Source: Bacillus_P idriensis_A (lineage in GTDB: Bacteria; Bacillota; Bacilli; Bacillales; Bacillaceae). From it: DNA of 64,000 bases. Location: positions 186,001 through 250,000 of the forward strand of contig NZ_JBCMYF010000001.1 of NCBI RefSeq assembly GCF_050483325.1. The letters run 5' to 3'. The translations under genes and the position numbers were made by a program. Positions 43,599-51,158 of the stretch are shown here, piece after piece (positions within the stretch are counted from its first letter, which is position 1; each line of letters begins with the position of its first letter). The notes under the pieces are model-generated. The model had not been told where the DNA came from. It did not search any database and saw only the letters and a list, made by a program, of their open reading frames with translations.

Positions 43599-44789
43599 TT
43601 AAAATACTTTTAAATCATATGAATAAATAGATTTTCCGCGTACAGAATTTAAAATATCCTCAAGGCCTTTAATTTCATATTCATCCATTTTGTCACCATT
43701 ATCTAATGAATACTTCTCTATTGAATATTTATTGTTGGCTTTTTCATTGAATCTAACGACATGTAAATGATTATCTTTAAAGAATGTTTCCTCATTATGT
43801 CTCACACCGTCCTGTGGTGCTTCCTCGATAGTAAATGTGATCCTTGATTTTTTAGTCTTAGTGTCGAATGCATACACCTCGCCTAATCCATTCGCATAAT
43901 AAAGGACCCCGTTATTTAGATAGGCAGAGTTTTTTGCGTTATAAGGTATGGTAGCAGATAGGTTATCTTCATTTTTATATGTAGTTAAATTTATTTTTTC
44001 TTGTGCCTGCGTTTTTTTATTTATTTGAACAAGTACAGTGTTAGCACTTGTATCGTTTACTATTTCACTGAGCACTACATAATAGTATTCTTCATCACTT
44101 ACGATTGGCGATAAATTAGCGAATTCTGATCCTTTTTCGTTCTCGAGTGGAACAATCTCTTGAACGCTTACCCCATTATCTGTAAATGTTACTTTTCTGA
44201 AGTGATATTGATTTTTCTCAACGTCATGTGTCAATATAGGCACTTCATTCTGATCTGAACCAGAGGCTAGTATGTAATAGGGGATGTTATCGTTTTTAAA
44301 ACCGCCGCTGTTTCCAAAGTACACATTGGAATCATATCCTCCATCGTTGTTTATTCCGGTATTAAAGATACTAAAATATAGATCTTGTTTCTCCAAATAA
44401 CCAGTTCTTTCTCCGGTAAACTGAGGCCTTTTCATATCGAATTCTTTATATGAATCACCTATTAATCTAAGTTTATTTTTATCTACTAATAAAACTTCGT
44501 TTTCACCAGCCGATACATTCCCTAATTCAAGTCCGTTCATTTTATATGCATCTGCTTGACCATTATCATTTATAAAGACCGCATAACTTATTCCTTTATC
44601 ATCCATATCCTGGTCAGCTGTGGTAGAAAAATAAATAACGGCTTGTTTGTCATTTAAAAATTTTTCTTGTTGGATGGCTTCTTTTTCAATGGTTTGTGAT
44701 GCTTCAAGACTCTGATTAGAGAAGATATAGAAAATGATTCCTCCAGCTAAAATAAAAATGGCTAAACCTGACATGACTATTTTTTTCAT
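43599..44789 (-). CDS. Membrane-anchored beta-propeller-like protein (396 aa)
   Basis: One N-terminal membrane helix (IVMSGLAIFILAGGIIFYIF, about 4-23) anchors an extracellular domain of repeated strands: LVDKNKLRLIGDSYKEFD, LYYANGLGEVYAFDTKTKK and HLHVVRFNEK suggest a beta-propeller of the WD/YncE type, although the blades are not clear-cut. GGGAGAATATG precedes the start; ATG at 44792 or 44789. It is 61 bp downstream of the frameshifted cysteine-hydrolase gene on the same strand, so both may form an operon for a secreted activity. No enzyme motif is seen. Confidence 0.65.
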   Translation of the reverse strand: MKKIVMSGLAIFILAGGIIFYIFSNQSLEASQTIEKEAIQQEKFLNDKQAVIYFSTTADQDMDDKGISYAVFINDNGQADAYKMNGLELGNVSAGENEVLLVDKNKLRLIGDSYKEFDMKRPQFTGERTGYLEKQDLYFSIFNTGINNDGGYDSNVYFGNSGGFKNDNIPYYILASGSDQNEVPILTHDVEKNQYHFRKVTFTDNGVSVQEIVPLENEKGSEFANLSPIVSDEEYYYVVLSEIVNDTSANTVLVQINKKTQAQEKINLTTYKNEDNLSATIPYNAKNSAYLNNGVLYYANGLGEVYAFDTKTKKSRITFTIEEAPQDGVRHNEETFFKDNHLHVVRFNEKANNKYSIEKYSLDNGDKMDEYEIKGLEDILNSVRGKSIYSYDLKVF

Positions 44790-44853
44790 CATATTCTCCC
44801 ATTAATAGGAAAGGCAACAAGTGTCAACTTAACTTATTGCCTTTCAACATATT

Positions 44854-45590
44854 TTAAATATTGCGAACTAGTTTAGTGTCTTTAGAATCACGAACATCTC
44901 TAGGGTATACTCCAAGCCCTTTATCAACATCTATGTCCAGATTACCATTTAATTTATAGGCTGACCAAATTAATTTTGAGCAGTTTTTATCTCCAGTGTG
45001 AGAAGTTTGGCGATTCGTAGCAAAGTTAAGTGAATATCCATCTACTCCTACCCGGCTGTAAGCCCAGTTTGCTGCATTATTTCGATTTGTTGAGGATGTT
45101 GTTACAGACTTAACCTGTGCATCGCCTTGGTCTACTTTTCTGGATGTTGTTGAGATTGTGCGAACTCCAGTGTTTGGAACAGATTCAACTATTGTACTGC
45201 TGGCATAATACATTCCTACATGACCATGGTTTAAATAAGCTGTCTGTGATGCAGTATAGTAAAAGTTGCCTTTTGTGCTCTTCCCAACCGATACAGTTCC
45301 TCCACTGCCTCCCATTGTGCCCATTTTTCCAGAATTACGTTTTTCCTGTAATCCTTGAGCACGATCTTGCTTCAGCTCTTTATAAATTTGTGTCAGGACT
45401 GCTTCTTGAGTATCTCCAGTATTTTTGGCTATAGATTTAACACTGGATAATAATTCTGATGAAGAAACGGCAGGCTGCATTTGAAGAATATCATTTACAT
45501 AAGGTAATTCTTTACTTTCAGCGATGCTCCCGGAACAGATGAAGTGATAAGTCCGATTGCTAAAATACTGGATAATAAATGTTTTTTCAT
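44854..45590 (-). pseudogene. Secreted YiiX/YebB-like NlpC/P60-type cysteine hydrolase, frameshifted in the signal peptide
   Basis: From ATG 45590 (AGGAAG upstream) the frame reads KKHLLSSILAIGLITSSVPG, a typical signal peptide, then drifts off and stops. Adding one base near 45525 (agcgatgct) restores IAESKELPYVNDILQMQPAV and the 208-residue body. That body holds the permuted NlpC/P60 features: HGHVGMYYASSTIVES (His) and GDKNCSKLIWSAYKLNG (catalytic Cys), followed by DIDVDKGLGVYPRDVRDS. Without the signal peptide the product would stay in the cytoplasm. Cell-wall or lipid hydrolysis is likely for the family. Mutation, phase variation and assembly error cannot be distinguished. Confidence 0.75.
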
Positions 45591-45826
45591 ATTATTAAAG
45601 CTTCCTATTATTCTATTCGGGAACCATTCTTCGACAAGAATGATTTACCATTTATATAAAACTATGTAAAAAAATCACAGTTAAAACACTGCTTAATACT
45701 TAGGTTTTGTAGTGGAGTATTACTAAGGACCTGATTTTGCTATTAGGCACAAACACTATGAAATCATTTCCGACTTCAGTGAAGTACATACAGGTGCCCG
45801 TTTTGATGCGCAGTCTCCGGAAAAAA
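45591..45826. other. Spacer with no recognised gene
   Basis: AT-rich DNA between the cysteine hydrolase gene and the family B hairpin; a 63-codon plus-strand frame crosses into the repeat and has no convincing start signal. Confidence 0.4.
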
Positions 45827-45882
45827 GTGCCTGACCCCCAGTTTGCTAACGTAGTAACGCAACGGGGATCAGGCACTTTTTT
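45827..45882 (+). repeat. Hairpin repeat, family B copy 2
   Basis: GTGCCTGACCCCCAGTTTGC pairs with GCAACGGGGATCAGGCAC; the loop contains GCTAACGTAGTAACGC, itself a small palindrome. TTTTTT follows. Confidence 0.85.
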
Positions 45883-45894
45883 AATTCATTCAAT

Positions 45895-46017
45895 GGGAAA
45901 GTTCACATTTAACTCCAATTCATTTTGAAACCCCGCGAATTATTTTCAAAACCCCTCCAATTAAATGGCAAACCCCATGAATTAATTGCAAAACCCAGCG
46001 AATTAATTCGAGTACAT
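45895..46017 (+). repeat. 21-bp-phased repeat, family A copy 3
   Basis: GGGAAAGTTCACATTTAACT and four AACCCC/AACCCA units with about 21-bp spacing, starting 13 bp after the family B hairpin T-run. The array ends at the stop codon of the minus-strand 80-aa gene. Confidence 0.85.
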
Positions 46018-46019
46018 GC

Positions 46020-46262
46020 TTATGGGCGCTCAAGTACCCTGACAAGCATCTCGTGAATGACCACGTGATCACGCAAGTCATACAACCGGTATTTCTCACC
46101 AGGAAGGGAATACCACTCCTCAGCTCCAACATATGTGATGGCAAGAGTAAGGTCGCCGTCATCGCCGCACGTTGTGACAAGCTCAAGGTCACCGCTGACT
46201 ACGCCAACTTCAGAGGTCATGACACCGTGGGATGCTGTAAAAGTGGTTGACTTCTTTTCCAT
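46020..46262 (-). CDS. Small hypothetical protein (80 aa)
   Basis: ATG at 46262 follows GGAGGTGCTTTT. The acidic product contains TTFTASHGVMTSEVGVVSGD, LELVTTCGDDGDLTLAITY and GEKYRLYDLRDHVVIHEMLV. It resembles no family I recognise. It lies next to a GC-rich nuclease gene on the same strand and itself has raised GC, so the two may have arrived together; an inhibitor role is conceivable but unsupported. Confidence 0.6.
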   Translation of the reverse strand: MEKKSTTFTASHGVMTSEVGVVSGDLELVTTCGDDGDLTLAITYVGAEEWYSLPGEKYRLYDLRDHVVIHEMLVRVLERP

Positions 46263-46305
46263 AAAAGCACCTCCATTCTTTTTTTTCATTCGAACAGCGG
46301 GACAA

Positions 46306-46929
46306 TCAATAAGAGCAGCTATTGAGCATGCTCTGAAGCGCTGTTTTCTCTGAAGACTGCAGGCTTAAACTCCATTTGTACTTCGTACTGATCCACCACT
46401 TTGAGTATCCGCAGGCTGCGCCGGAACGAGGCGGCTGCCACGTAGATGGATCCTGGTCACCTTTGGAACGATTGGTGCTGGCACTTACAGCAATCAGCTG
46501 CGGGCCGCTTAAGTCGTTGGCAAAGTCTTCGCGTTTGTCTGTTGTCCAGCTGCTTGCGCCGGAACGCCACGCCTCGGCAAGAGGGACGACATGATCGATA
46601 TCAAGATCTGAAGGATCGTAGAACGTTACACCGTCGTAGTAGCTGTACCACTTGCCGGACGTCACAGGGCAGCTGCCGCTGTAGTAGTCGGCATCACGCT
46701 GAAGAACCAGCTGGCGGGTGTCACAGCCGTTTCCTTGACCGATCCAATGGGGAAATTTGTCACGGGAGTAGCCGGTCATGGAGCCCTCTGTCTTCACGGT
46801 CAGCGCGTTCAGCTGCGATTGTGCCGTGGATTTGGAAGGAGTTCCGGGCGGCAGAGCATAGGCTTCCGGCAGGAATAAAGTTAATGAGATAAACAGTGCA
46901 AAAACAAACAGCGACGCTTTTTTCAGCAT
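46306..46929 (-). CDS. Secreted HNH-type nuclease (DUF1524/GmrSD-C-like)
   Basis: A 207-residue secreted protein: signal peptide KKASLFVFALFISLTLFLPE with cleavage after AYA, then a nuclease domain. The catalytic motif is SDLDIDHVVPLAEAWRSGAS (about 106-125; D-H-V), followed by LSGPQLIAVSASTNRSKGDQ and CGYSKWWISTKYKW with the remaining Asn and Lys/Trp positions; three or four Cys suggest disulphides. Similar domains occur in actinobacterial secreted nucleases. The gene is clearly more GC-rich than its neighbours, which supports horizontal transfer. It probably degrades extracellular DNA for nutrition or competition. Confidence 0.85.
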   Translation of the reverse strand: MLKKASLFVFALFISLTLFLPEAYALPPGTPSKSTAQSQLNALTVKTEGSMTGYSRDKFPHWIGQGNGCDTRQLVLQRDADYYSGSCPVTSGKWYSYYDGVTFYDPSDLDIDHVVPLAEAWRSGASSWTTDKREDFANDLSGPQLIAVSASTNRSKGDQDPSTWQPPRSGAACGYSKWWISTKYKWSLSLQSSEKTALQSMLNSCSY

Positions 46930-47308
46930 GTAAATGCCTCCTATATATAATTTTTATATCAATCTCTCATTTTTGATAGGTGAGAGGTTAACATCAAACG
47001 CGATGCAGTACCGGGCTGTAATTTTAGAGGGAAATGGAAATTTATTTCTCTATTAGAAATGATAGTCTACAACTAATTTTTTTAACAAGTTAAGCATTTG
47101 TAAACCTCTTCACATTAGGCGTTAAAATGTAAGTACATAAGAAAGAGAAACGTTAAAATTCCTAGTGTAAGCAGGGTAATATGTAATAAGCAATTTTTCT
47201 GAAAAAGAGGATATTGTATCAAAATTTCTCTGCATGCAGCAGTTTCATACCTGAATTTATCAATTGTAAATATAGTCAAAAAATGAGTACTTTGAAGGGT
47301 GTGCTGAT
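46930..47308. other. Intergenic region upstream of the HNH nuclease
   Basis: AT-rich DNA holding the nuclease promoter region; GGAGGCATTTAC is the minus-strand ribosome site next to 46929. No gene, hairpin or repeat was recognised before the family A/B remnant at 47309. Confidence 0.5.
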
Positions 47309-47440
47309 CGTGAAACGAAGGGGGAAAAGTTTCAATTGAGCTCGCTGCTTGAGCAATATAGGTAGAGGGATTTTAACTCCAATTCATTTAGAAACCCCGT
47401 TAACGCCATAACGCAATGGGAGTCAGGCACCTTTTTTCAA
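47309..47440 (+). repeat. Chimeric remnant: NERD 3' end, one family A unit and half a family B hairpin
   Basis: gtgaaacgaagggggaaaag and the following agctcgctgcttgagcaata (up to about 47372) match the last 55 bases of the NERD gene with few changes. TTTTAACTCCAATTCATTTA with GAAACCCCG is the beginning of a family A array, cut after one unit. It continues with AACGCAATGGGAGTCAGGCA and CCTTTTTT, the right half of a family B hairpin. Confidence 0.8.
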
Positions 47441-47449
47441 CATGATTGA

Positions 47450-47503
47450 CACAATAAAGGCTGTGAAGAAATTCAGTTAAAACCGACTTTCTGCACAGCC
47501 CCT
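47450..47503 (-). terminator. Possible terminator after the YibE/F genes (minus strand)
   Basis: GGCTGTG...CACAGCC with inner GAAG/TTTC pairing forms a long hairpin just before the stop at 47531; the T-tract on the minus strand is weak (TTTATTG). Confidence 0.5.
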
Positions 47504-47530
47504 TATCTTCTATTCATTTGATCCTGCACT

Positions 47531-48307
47531 TTATTTATCTTGTTCCGCTGTTTCTATTTTCTTGATGTAAAAGGCTGAGGCAATCCAGGAGGCGATGGGA
47601 ATGATGATGGCTACACCTATCCCGGCACAAAGGATCGTGATGATTTCAGCGCTGAATACTTTTGAATTTACGATGTCTCCAAGGGAGTAAGATAATTCTT
47701 TAAACCAGATCAGCAGTCCCAAATAGCTGCCAAAGAAGGCAAAAAACAACGTATTTGTGTTTGTCCCAAGAATGTCTCTTCCGATCTCTATCCCTGATGC
47801 GTATAAGTCTTTTCTGCTTATGGACGGGTTATGTTTGACAATTTCGTGCATCGGGGATGTTATGGAAATAGCAATGTCAGTAATGGCTCCGATCGTGCTC
47901 ATGATAATCACGGAAGCACCTATTCTAATAAAATCCACCCCAATATACCTGGAGAACATGCTTAGTTCTTCGGATTCCTCTTCGCCAAATCCCTGAATCA
48001 TTGTTTGATCTGTGAACATAACAATAACAACGAACATAATGGCAAGCGTAATAATAGTTGATATAAAAGCAGTGGTTGTTTTTTTGTTCACTTCGTTTAT
48101 AAAAAATAAATTAATACAACTAATTACTGCGCATGCTGCCAAGGTTAAAATAATCGGATCAAGATTTGGATCTGCCATAAAGAGAATCGTGAAAAAGAGA
48201 ACGCCGAAATTTAGAAATAAAGCGATAAATGACCTTGCCCCTTTTCTTCCGCCAATTAGAATCATTAATAGTAACAAAATGGATGCGAGGATGACTAATA
48301 CATTCAT
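47531..48307 (-). CDS. YibE/F family membrane protein (second gene)
   Basis: A 258-residue protein with about seven membrane helices; FIALFLNFGVLFFTILFMA and SIGAITDIAISITSPMHEI-like segment (TIGAITDIAISITSPMHEIV) with GIEIGRDILGTNTNTLFFAF carry the YibE/F signature. Its start overlaps the stop of the upstream gene by four bases (ATGA), so the pair is translationally coupled. The family occurs in pairs of a long and a short form and is thought to be a transport component; the substrate is unknown. Confidence 0.88.
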   Translation of the reverse strand: MNVLVILASILLLLMILIGGRKGARSFIALFLNFGVLFFTILFMADPNLDPIILTLAACAVISCINLFFINEVNKKTTTAFISTIITLAIMFVVIVMFTDQTMIQGFGEEESEELSMFSRYIGVDFIRIGASVIIMSTIGAITDIAISITSPMHEIVKHNPSISRKDLYASGIEIGRDILGTNTNTLFFAFFGSYLGLLIWFKELSYSLGDIVNSKVFSAEIITILCAGIGVAIIIPIASWIASAFYIKKIETAEQDK

Positions 48308-49464
48308 ACTTTTGCCCTCTTTCTTTTAATGAAAAAAATAGAGGTATACAGGCCGATTGGGATTGTTAATACGATTCCAATTCCGCCGGCCAAAGCCCGG
48401 GCCAATTCCAATGAAAGATTCATGGATAGGGTGAATCCGAGCGGTGAAGAATTTTTTAAATACAAAAGCAGCATGGGGATGGAGCCGCTTATATAGGCGA
48501 AAAACAAAATATTCGTCATCGGTCCCATAATATCTTTTCCGATTTCCATACCTGAAGCTTTCAATGCTTTTATGGAAATGTTGTTATTCTTTTCATACAG
48601 TCCATAAATAGAGGAAGACATTGTAATGGCTACATCCATAACCGCTCCCAAAGATCCAACGAGAACTCCCGCCATATATACGACTTTAGGGGGACGGGTC
48701 AGAAATTGCATCTCTTCATATCGAAGACCGTTTCCTGCCGTTGCCTTTATGACAAACATGGCAATGAACAAGGAAATAAACGTACCTAAAAGTGTCGCAA
48801 TAATAGCTGCAAACGTTTTTCCATTAAACCCGTTAACGAGGATCAGGGAAATAACCGTAAATAAAATGGCGCTGATGCCGCAGATCAGTAATAAATCAAT
48901 ACCTGTTGTATTCAAATAAACGTCTAAAGCGTAGGATAAGATGATGCCGTTGACTGCCAGACTGATCACAGAAAACAGTCCTTGTTTTTTTCCGACTATC
49001 AATAAGGTAAAGATGAAAAGCCATGCTGCAATTAAAAGGTATTTATCACGCTTTACATCTTTAATTGTACCGGTTAAAGCTTCATCTGTTTTTTCATCAA
49101 TTAACACAAACAATTCATTTCCAACATGATACTCTTGATCAAAACCTCCGGATGATGAATATTCATTGGTTAAATGGATCAGCTTTCCTTTGTCTTCTCC
49201 ATTTTTCAGCCTGGCTGTGATCTCCTGACTAAAGAGACGATCATGGTTGTCGTGCATATCCACTATGTTTGATGCATCTGTCTGTTTTGTTTTGACTACT
49301 TCTGCTATAGGGCGTTCATAGAAGGAGTAGTTGTGATGAACAAATAGAAAAGATGCTGCAAAGCAAACAAATAATATGGCCAGTAATACCCATTTATTGT
49401 TACCTGTTGTATTTCCTGTGTGTTTCAAAATAAACCTCCAGCAATTATGTATTAATCTGAACAA
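48304..49464 (-). CDS. YibE/F family membrane protein (first gene)
   Basis: A 386-residue protein: one N-terminal helix (WVLLAILFVCFAASFLFVHH), an extracellular domain of about 100 residues (beta-rich, with GNELFVLIDEKTDEALTGTI), then seven membrane helices with the family signature GAVMDVAITMSSSIYGLYE and GMEIGKDIMGPMTNILFFAY. It is the longer partner of the following gene. GGAGGTTTATTTTG-type ribosome site (TGGAGGTTTATTTTG) precedes the ATG. Confidence 0.9.
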   Translation of the reverse strand: MFRLIHNCWRFILKHTGNTTGNNKWVLLAILFVCFAASFLFVHHNYSFYERPIAEVVKTKQTDASNIVDMHDNHDRLFSQEITARLKNGEDKGKLIHLTNEYSSSGGFDQEYHVGNELFVLIDEKTDEALTGTIKDVKRDKYLLIAAWLFIFTLLIVGKKQGLFSVISLAVNGIILSYALDVYLNTTGIDLLLICGISAILFTVISLILVNGFNGKTFAAIIATLLGTFISLFIAMFVIKATAGNGLRYEEMQFLTRPPKVVYMAGVLVGSLGAVMDVAITMSSSIYGLYEKNNNISIKALKASGMEIGKDIMGPMTNILFFAYISGSIPMLLLYLKNSSPLGFTLSMNLSLELARALAGGIGIVLTIPIGLYTSIFFIKRKRAKV

Positions 49465-49540
49465 TGGACTTAGAATAACAGGACAGGTTTCACAGCGTCA
49501 AGAACATCTCTGGGTAGCAGTTGTAATAAATCATAAAAAG

Positions 49541-49592
49541 TGCCTGACTCCCAGTTCGCTAACGCTGTAACGCAACGGTGATCCGGCACTTT
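49541..49592 (+). repeat. Hairpin repeat, family B copy 3
   Basis: GTGCCTGACTCCCAGTTCGC pairs imperfectly with CAACGGTGATCCGGCAC; the inner GCTAACGCTGTAACGC is as in copy 2. A short T-tract follows. Confidence 0.8.
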
Positions 49593-49613
49593 AATCAGGT
49601 AGCATAAAGTAGG

Positions 49614-49758
49614 AAGTTCACATTTAACTCCAATTAATCTTGAAACCCCATGAATTAATTTCAAAACCCCTCCAATTAAATCGCAAACCCCATGAATTAA
49701 TTGCAAAACCCTGCTAATTAATTTGATTACTAGCAAGAGGCTTGTTTTGGCGCGCAGG
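49614..49758 (+). repeat. 21-bp-phased repeat, family A copy 4 (fourth full copy)
   Basis: GGAAGTTCACATTTAACTCC then AACCCC/AACCCT units at about 21-bp spacing, ending GCTTGTTTTGGCGCGCA. It lies 22 bp after a family B hairpin and about 100 bp before the NERD gene, so that gene is flanked by family A arrays on both sides in direct orientation. Confidence 0.85.
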
Positions 49759-49854
49759 CTCCTGCGTTATTTGTTGGAGAAAAGGGACTTTCCTTAAATT
49801 CTTTATTCTCATCACAAATTAAGAATGCTATAATCATCCCGAAAGGAGCTAGAT

Positions 49855-50820
49855 ATGATAAAAAAAGAACGAAAAATCCCCATCATCATCCTTCAATACG
49901 AAGCTTTGCTCAGGAGAATCCCCGCAAACCATCCGAAACGTTCTTACATTCTTAAGGAATTGGCAAAAAGCAAGGCAGGCTATAATGGCGAAAAGTCTGT
50001 CGATTATCAGATTGCCATGATTGATCAAAAAAAGTATTACATTTACCACGGTTTACGACTGGAGATTGGCCCTCATGTTTTCCAAATTGATTCTCTGCTT
50101 GTTTCAAAAAATCTCCTTCTTTTAATCGAAACGAAAAATATTCTGGGAACTCTTTAATTTGACGAACATTTCAGTCAGCTTATTCGCACTTTGAATGGTG
50201 TTGAAACGGGCTTTTCAGACCCGCGATTGCAAGTCGGCCGGCAGGAAACTCTGCTGAAGCAATTCCTTCAGCAAAATAATCTTACTTGCCCTCCGTTTAA
50301 AAGCCTTATTGTCATCAGCAATCCCTCGAGTATTATTAAAGCCTCATCTTCCCTGAAGAAAACCATTATTCATAGTGCAAATCTTCCTTCATTCATAAAA
50401 AAACTGGAGTCCAGTTACCCGAATGACATCCTGTCTGATAAAGAATGGAATAGACTGTCAAGGGTTCTGTTAAAAAAACATACAGTTTTCATTCAGAATA
50501 TCCTGCCCAAATTCAATCTGAATGCAACGGATCTTATTCAGGGTGTTTATTGCCCGGCATGCAGCCTGCTTCCTATGGAAAGAACATTTTCCTCTTGGAG
50601 TTGTCAAAATTGCCGCTTTTCCTCGCGAAATGTGTATCTTCAATCGCTGATTGATTATGCTCTCTTGATTTCACGTGAGATTACAAATAAGCAGGCGCGT
50701 GAATTTTTGCAGCTGCCATCAAAGTCTTCTGCTTATAATCTGCTGCGGGCATTTGAACATTCAGGTGAAACAAAGGGGAGAAAGTATCAATTGAGCTCGC
50801 TGCTTGAGCAATATAAGTAG
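49855..50820 (+). pseudogene. NERD-domain nuclease-related gene interrupted by an in-frame TAA
   Basis: ATG at 49855 follows AAAGGAGCTAGAT. The frame reads through to 50820 except for one TAA at 50155-50157. The N-terminal part contains the NERD core: KSVDYQIAMIDQKKYYIYHG, IDSLLVSKNLLLLIETKN (about 85-102), then after the stop FDEHFSQLIRTLNG. The C-terminal part has a zinc ribbon YCPACSLLPME...WSCQNCRF (about 234-256) and a helical end. With CAA in place of TAA a 321-residue protein would result. NERD proteins are predicted nucleases. The gene ends one base before a family A array, and its 3' end is found as remnants at 37830 and 47309. Confidence 0.85.
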
Positions 50821-50821
50821 G

Positions 50822-50949
50822 GGGAAAGTTCACATTTAACTCCAATTACTCATGAAACCCCATGAATTAATTTCAAAACCCCTCCAATTAAATCGCAAAC
50901 CCCATGAAATAATATCAGAACCCCGCGAATTTATCAGAGTACATGCAGG
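50822..50949 (+). repeat. 21-bp-phased repeat, family A copy 5, directly after the NERD gene
   Basis: GGGAAAGTTCACATTTAACT begins right after the NERD stop codon, with AACCCC units at about 21-bp spacing ending in GAGTACATGCAGG. This is the only copy adjoining a full-length NERD gene. Confidence 0.88.
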
Positions 50950-51005
50950 AGACCCGATAGGATGCACTGTCTCCTGCATGATTTGTAGAATTTTCAAAAT
51001 TAATG

Positions 51006-51034
51006 TTGACACCAAGCATTATTTTCCTTTTAAT
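51006..51034 (+). promoter_or_regulatory. Sigma-A promoter of the pullulanase gene
   Basis: TTGACA (51006-51011), 17-bp spacer, TTTAAT (51029-51034). The expected start site falls inside the cre sites that follow. Confidence 0.75.
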
Positions 51035-51039
51035 TAAAA

Positions 51040-51066
51040 TGTAAACGCTTTATGAAATCGTTTGCA
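51040..51066. promoter_or_regulatory. Two overlapping cre sites at the pullulanase start site
   Basis: TGTAAACGCTTTAT (51040-51053; 12 of 14 consensus positions) and TGAAATCGTTTGCA (51053-51066; 13 of 14) share one base. Placed just after the -10 box they would let CcpA block transcription while glucose is present. Confidence 0.8.
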
Positions 51067-51158
51067 CATCTTCGCAATACCAATCCGCGTATACACACTC
51101 TTACCAGTTTTAAAGATTCATTGAGTACAAGCTACTAATTCATATTGGAGGTTGAAGA

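Noticed and set aside
49470..49736. Minus-strand frame with repeating LIHGVCDLIGGVL-type heptads (also at 45920-46192)
   Set aside because: By-product of the family A array read backwards; the same pattern appears at each copy and no ribosome site precedes it.
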